The notes below the pieces were generated by a model. The model had not been told where the DNA came from, ran no database searches, and saw only the letters and a program-made list of their open reading frames with translations. 7,764 nucleotides of DNA, from contig WFNC01000613.1 of the NCBI GenBank assembly GCA_015488785.1, positions 1 through 7,764 of the forward strand. Reading direction: 5' to 3'. The position numbers and the translations under genes are program-made. The DNA is from Flavobacteriales bacterium. Lineage in GTDB: Bacteria; Bacteroidota; Bacteroidia; Flavobacteriales_D; Parvicellaceae. Positions within the stretch are counted from its first letter, which is position 1; every line of letters starts with the position of its first letter. Positions 5,681 to 7,764 of this stretch are shown in pieces.

Positions 5681-6799
5681 CTATTTTCTTTTTGGCTGTT
5701 GCATCGTTACGCAATGAATCATACCTCCATTCTCATATAAGTTTCTAACATCTATTCCTATTACTTTTCGTAAAGGGTACAATTTCTGAATAATTTTATT
5801 GGCTACTTCGTCATTAGGGTCATTGTAATTTGGAACTAACACAACTGTATTTGCAATGTAGTAATTGCAGTATGAACCTTTATATCCTAATGATTTTCCT
5901 GATGTGTTTTTGACTTCAAAAGCAGTTAAAGGAATATAGATTTTTTTGTAATCTACTTCATTAACATTACGAACTGAATTAATGATGCTGATATCAGAAG
6001 ATGATAAACCCCAGTAAATTAAATCCTTAGCACTCATTGTCACAAGTGTAGAATCGTTTGCGAATTTTAAGATTCCATCGATGTGCATATCTGTAATCTC
6101 AGTTCCGTATTTACCATCTAACCATATTATATTGGTGACTCCTAGATATTTAGTTAGGTAGCTTTCAATTTTTAATTCTGAATATTTTGGATTTCTGCTT
6201 CTGTGAGTAATAGAGCTTCTAGTAGCTATAAGCGTTCCTCTTCCATCTGTTTCAAATGCTCCGCCTTCAAGCGTTACATTGTACAGGTCTATTGAGGGGA
6301 GTGATAATTTTGATGCTATTTGTTCAGGTATTAAATCACATTTTTTATATTTAGCATCTTTTCCCCAAGCGTTAAATCCCCAATCTTCAATTAGTAATTG
6401 ATTGGCTCTGTTTTTAACAAAAATAGGACCGTTATCCCTAATCCAAACATCATCTGTTTTTAGCATAGTAAAGTCGATATTCTGTAACGAGATTTGATTC
6501 GTTTTTAAGAGCGTTGTTATTCTTGCTTTTTCTTTTAGATCATAAACGATTAGATGAACATTTTCACTTGTAATAAGGTATTTGGTCATGGACAACCATG
6601 TTGGTTCTAATGCTTTTCTATACTTAAGTCCGTACTGATAATGGTGAGGCCATTGCAACCATGTACCTTCATGAGCCAGTGATTCAGCAGGCATTGTGTA
6701 TAATGTTTTGTCTTTAGTAGTTGAGTCACAAAACTGTTTTTTTTGACCTAACAAGTTGAGCGAACAGAAAATGAAATAGACTAGAATTAGAATTTTCAT
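5681..6799 (-). CDS. Secreted agmatine deiminase / PAD_porph-family protein
   Basis: This 372-residue protein belongs to the agmatine deiminase / Porphyromonas-type peptidylarginine deiminase family of guanidine-modifying enzymes, which hydrolyse a guanidinium group to a urea plus ammonia through a cysteine nucleophile. Family blocks are present: E-G-T-W-L-Q-W-P (44-51), D-D-V-W-I-R-D-N-G-P (116-125), L-E-G-G-A-F-E-T-D-G (177-186), D-M-H-I-D-G (237-242; H239, D241), and the nucleophile block N-G-G-M-I-H-C-V-T-M-Q-Q-P (357-369; C363). Unlike cytosolic agmatine deiminases it begins with a Sec signal peptide (residues 1-18, hydrophobic core L-I-L-V-Y-F-I-F, probable cut G18|Q19), so it should act in the periplasm or outside. 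No type IX sorting domain is evident at the C-terminus. No polyamine genes flank it. Whether the substrate is agmatine or protein arginine cannot be told from sequence. Confidence 0.88.
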   Translation of the reverse strand: MKILILVYFIFCSLNLLGQKKQFCDSTTKDKTLYTMPAESLAHEGTWLQWPHHYQYGLKYRKALEPTWLSMTKYLITSENVHLIVYDLKEKARITTLLKTNQISLQNIDFTMLKTDDVWIRDNGPIFVKNRANQLLIEDWGFNAWGKDAKYKKCDLIPEQIASKLSLPSIDLYNVTLEGGAFETDGRGTLIATRSSITHRSRNPKYSELKIESYLTKYLGVTNIIWLDGKYGTEITDMHIDGILKFANDSTLVTMSAKDLIYWGLSSSDISIINSVRNVNEVDYKKIYIPLTAFEVKNTSGKSLGYKGSYCNYYIANTVVLVPNYNDPNDEVANKIIQKLYPLRKVIGIDVRNLYENGGMIHCVTMQQPKRK

Positions 6800-7085
6800 A
6801 TTGAATTAAGCTAGATTAATTTTGGAGTTTATGGACAATGTTTTTGTTCGTTTTTTCGGTTATATCAATGTTTCGGCTAACGACTATTCAACGGCACTAA
6901 AGTTCTTAGTAATGAAGAAAACTTTGTATTTTAAAGTCTAAAAAGCTACTAAAACAGCAGTACTCCTGATTTCGAGTGTTTTTCAGTGAACCCTATTTAA
7001 TTGATGTCACTAGAACAACGAAGTATCTGTAAGTTTGTTGTCTCTTATTTTTAATTGTTTATTAGTGTTGCGCATGCTAAAGGCA

Positions 7086-7117
7086 TTAAAAAAAACAAAA
7101 TTTGAGTATTACTCAAA
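7086..7117 (-). terminator. Second, weaker terminator hairpin after sucD
   Basis: TTTGAGT (7101-7107) and ACTCAAA (7111-7117) form a perfect 7-bp stem with a 3-base loop. On the minus strand it is followed by ATTTTGTTTTTTTT. It lies just beyond the main sucD terminator, so the two act in tandem if both work. The stem is AT-rich and weaker than its neighbour. Confidence 0.5.
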
Positions 7118-7152
7118 AAAAAGCCTCTTTTCAATTAAGAAAAGAGGCTTTT
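7115..7152 (-). terminator. Intrinsic terminator of sucD
   Basis: A perfect 14-bp inverted repeat pairs 7119-7132 (AAAAGCCTCTTTTC) with 7139-7152 (GAAAAGAGGCTTTT) around a 6-base loop. On the minus strand the stem is followed by a run of T (complement of 7115-7122). It begins 16 bases after the sucD stop codon. Confidence 0.92.
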
Positions 7153-7168
7153 AAATTTATGTTATAAC

Positions 7169-7764
7169 TTAAGCTTTAACTTTTAAAAGTTCAGCCATTG
7201 CAATTCCAATTTCAGCAGGAGAGTCAACAACGTGAACACCGCAATCTCTCAATATCGCTTTTTTAGCAGCTGCAGTATCAGATTCTCCTCCAACTATTGC
7301 ACCTGCATGTCCCATTGTTCTTCCAGTAGGAGCAGTTTCTCCAGCAATAAAAGCAACGACAGGCTTAGTTCCGTATTCTTTTATCCATTCACCAGCTTCA
7401 GCCTCTAAATTACCACCGATTTCACCAATCATAATAATTCCGTGAGTTTCAGGATCATTCATCAATAATTCAACAGCATCTCTAGTGGTAGTTCCTATAA
7501 TTGGATCTCCTCCAATACCAATAGCAGTAGTTTGTCCTAATCCTGCTTTTGTAATTTGATCAACAGCTTCATAAGTTAATGTACCTGATTTACTTACAAT
7601 CCCTACATTTCCTTTATTAAAGATAAATCCTGGCATTATACCAACTTTAGCTTCTCCAGCAGTCATTACTCCTGGACAGTTAGGCCCAATAAGAGTACAG
7701 TCTTTATCCGATAAATAAGCTTTAACTTTTATCATGTCAGCAACAGGAATACCTTCAGTGATAC
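7169..7764 (-). CDS. sucD: Succinyl-CoA synthetase, alpha subunit (5' end outside window)
   Basis: The frame is open from the right edge of the window through 198 codons, so this is a partial gene. The methionine at 7735 is internal, because the preceding codons continue the family sequence (I-T-E-G-I-P-V-A-D-M). About 90-95 N-terminal residues, holding the CoA-binding Rossmann domain, are missing compared with a usual length near 290. The visible part has I-G-P-N-C-P-G, the ligase segment G-I-V-S-K-S-G-T-L-T-Y-E, G-G-D-P-I-I-G-T, and the phosphohistidine motif G-H-A-G-A-I, whose His (codon 7309-7307) carries the phosphate during catalysis. With the beta subunit SucC it converts succinyl-CoA to succinate while making ATP or GTP in the TCA cycle. 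SucC is not in the window. It is followed by a strong terminator, so it ends its transcript. Confidence 0.96.
   Translation of the reverse strand, partial: ITEGIPVADMIKVKAYLSDKDCTLIGPNCPGVMTAGEAKVGIMPGFIFNKGNVGIVSKSGTLTYEAVDQITKAGLGQTTAIGIGGDPIIGTTTRDAVELLMNDPETHGIIMIGEIGGNLEAEAGEWIKEYGTKPVVAFIAGETAPTGRTMGHAGAIVGGESDTAAAKKAILRDCGVHVVDSPAEIGIAMAELLKVKA

Larger units (their letters stand above)
6800..7168. other. Intergenic stretch without a confident gene
   Basis: About 370 bases separate sucD from the deiminase. The right end holds the sucD terminators (7086-7152). The rest has no TAnnTTTG element in the minus-strand orientation needed for the deiminase, whose promoter is therefore not identified. 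The block 6841-7080 is less AT-rich in patches (for example around CGGCTAACG at 6875-6883 and TTGCGCATGC at 7069-7078) and resembles, by impression only, degenerate intergenic repeats of Flavobacteriia. A 36-codon ORF (6831-6941, plus strand) has no support beyond being open. Confidence 0.6.

Noticed and set aside
6831..6941. 36-codon plus-strand ORF with GGAG (6824-6827) and TAATTTTG (6817-6824) just upstream
   Set aside because: The GGAG is only three bases from the ATG, and the promoter-like box would start transcription at or after the start codon. No -33 TTG is present, and the peptide resembles nothing known.
1..7764. Defence system, prophage, integron, CRISPR array or insertion sequence
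   Set aside because: No transposase, integrase, nuclease, helicase or toxin-antitoxin motif and no regularly spaced direct repeat was found. The genes are core metabolism and translation.

Overview
The window looks like a piece of chromosome from a member of the Bacteroidota, most likely the Flavobacteriia. This is inferred from several signs: an AT-rich composition (about one third G+C by eye), almost no Shine-Dalgarno sequences before starts, promoter motifs of the TTG...TAnnTTTG type, a 'G|Q' signal-peptide cleavage site, and a pdhA-pdhC pair with no E1-beta gene beside it. Nothing in the coding part looks like phage, plasmid or transposon DNA. Most of it is core metabolism and translation.

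Layout, left to right. (1) 1-128, minus strand: N-terminus of an unidentified lipoprotein, cut by the window edge. (2) 172-213: terminator of the pyruvate dehydrogenase operon. (3) 223-2579, minus: pdhA (E1 alpha) followed by pdhC (dihydrolipoamide acetyltransferase, E2), with a -7 promoter element at 2608-2615. (4) 2580-3291: about 700 bases with no confident gene. It holds a large imperfect hairpin element (2700-2843), a second hairpin (3022-3076), a doubtful 35-codon ORF and a strong terminator. (5) 3292-3373, minus: tRNA-Leu(CAA), with a well-matched promoter that diverges from the prs promoter. (6) 3489-5644, plus: prs, rplY and pth, an apparent operon linking PRPP synthesis, ribosomal protein bL25 and peptidyl-tRNA recycling. 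(7) 5681-6799, minus: a secreted agmatine deiminase / PAD_porph-family protein, convergent with pth. (8) 6800-7168: a non-coding stretch that ends in two tandem terminator hairpins. (9) 7169-7764, minus: C-terminal two thirds of sucD, the succinyl-CoA synthetase alpha subunit.

Functionally, pdhA/pdhC feed acetyl-CoA into the TCA cycle, in which sucD acts. The prs-rplY-pth and tRNA-Leu block serves nucleotide supply and translation. The secreted deiminase is the only clearly accessory-looking gene.

I found no convincing new multi-gene system. The observations most worth a second look are non-coding: a 16-bp hairpin with a UUCG loop inside the pth reading frame, the structured intergenic element at 2700-2843, and the hairpin at 3022-3076.
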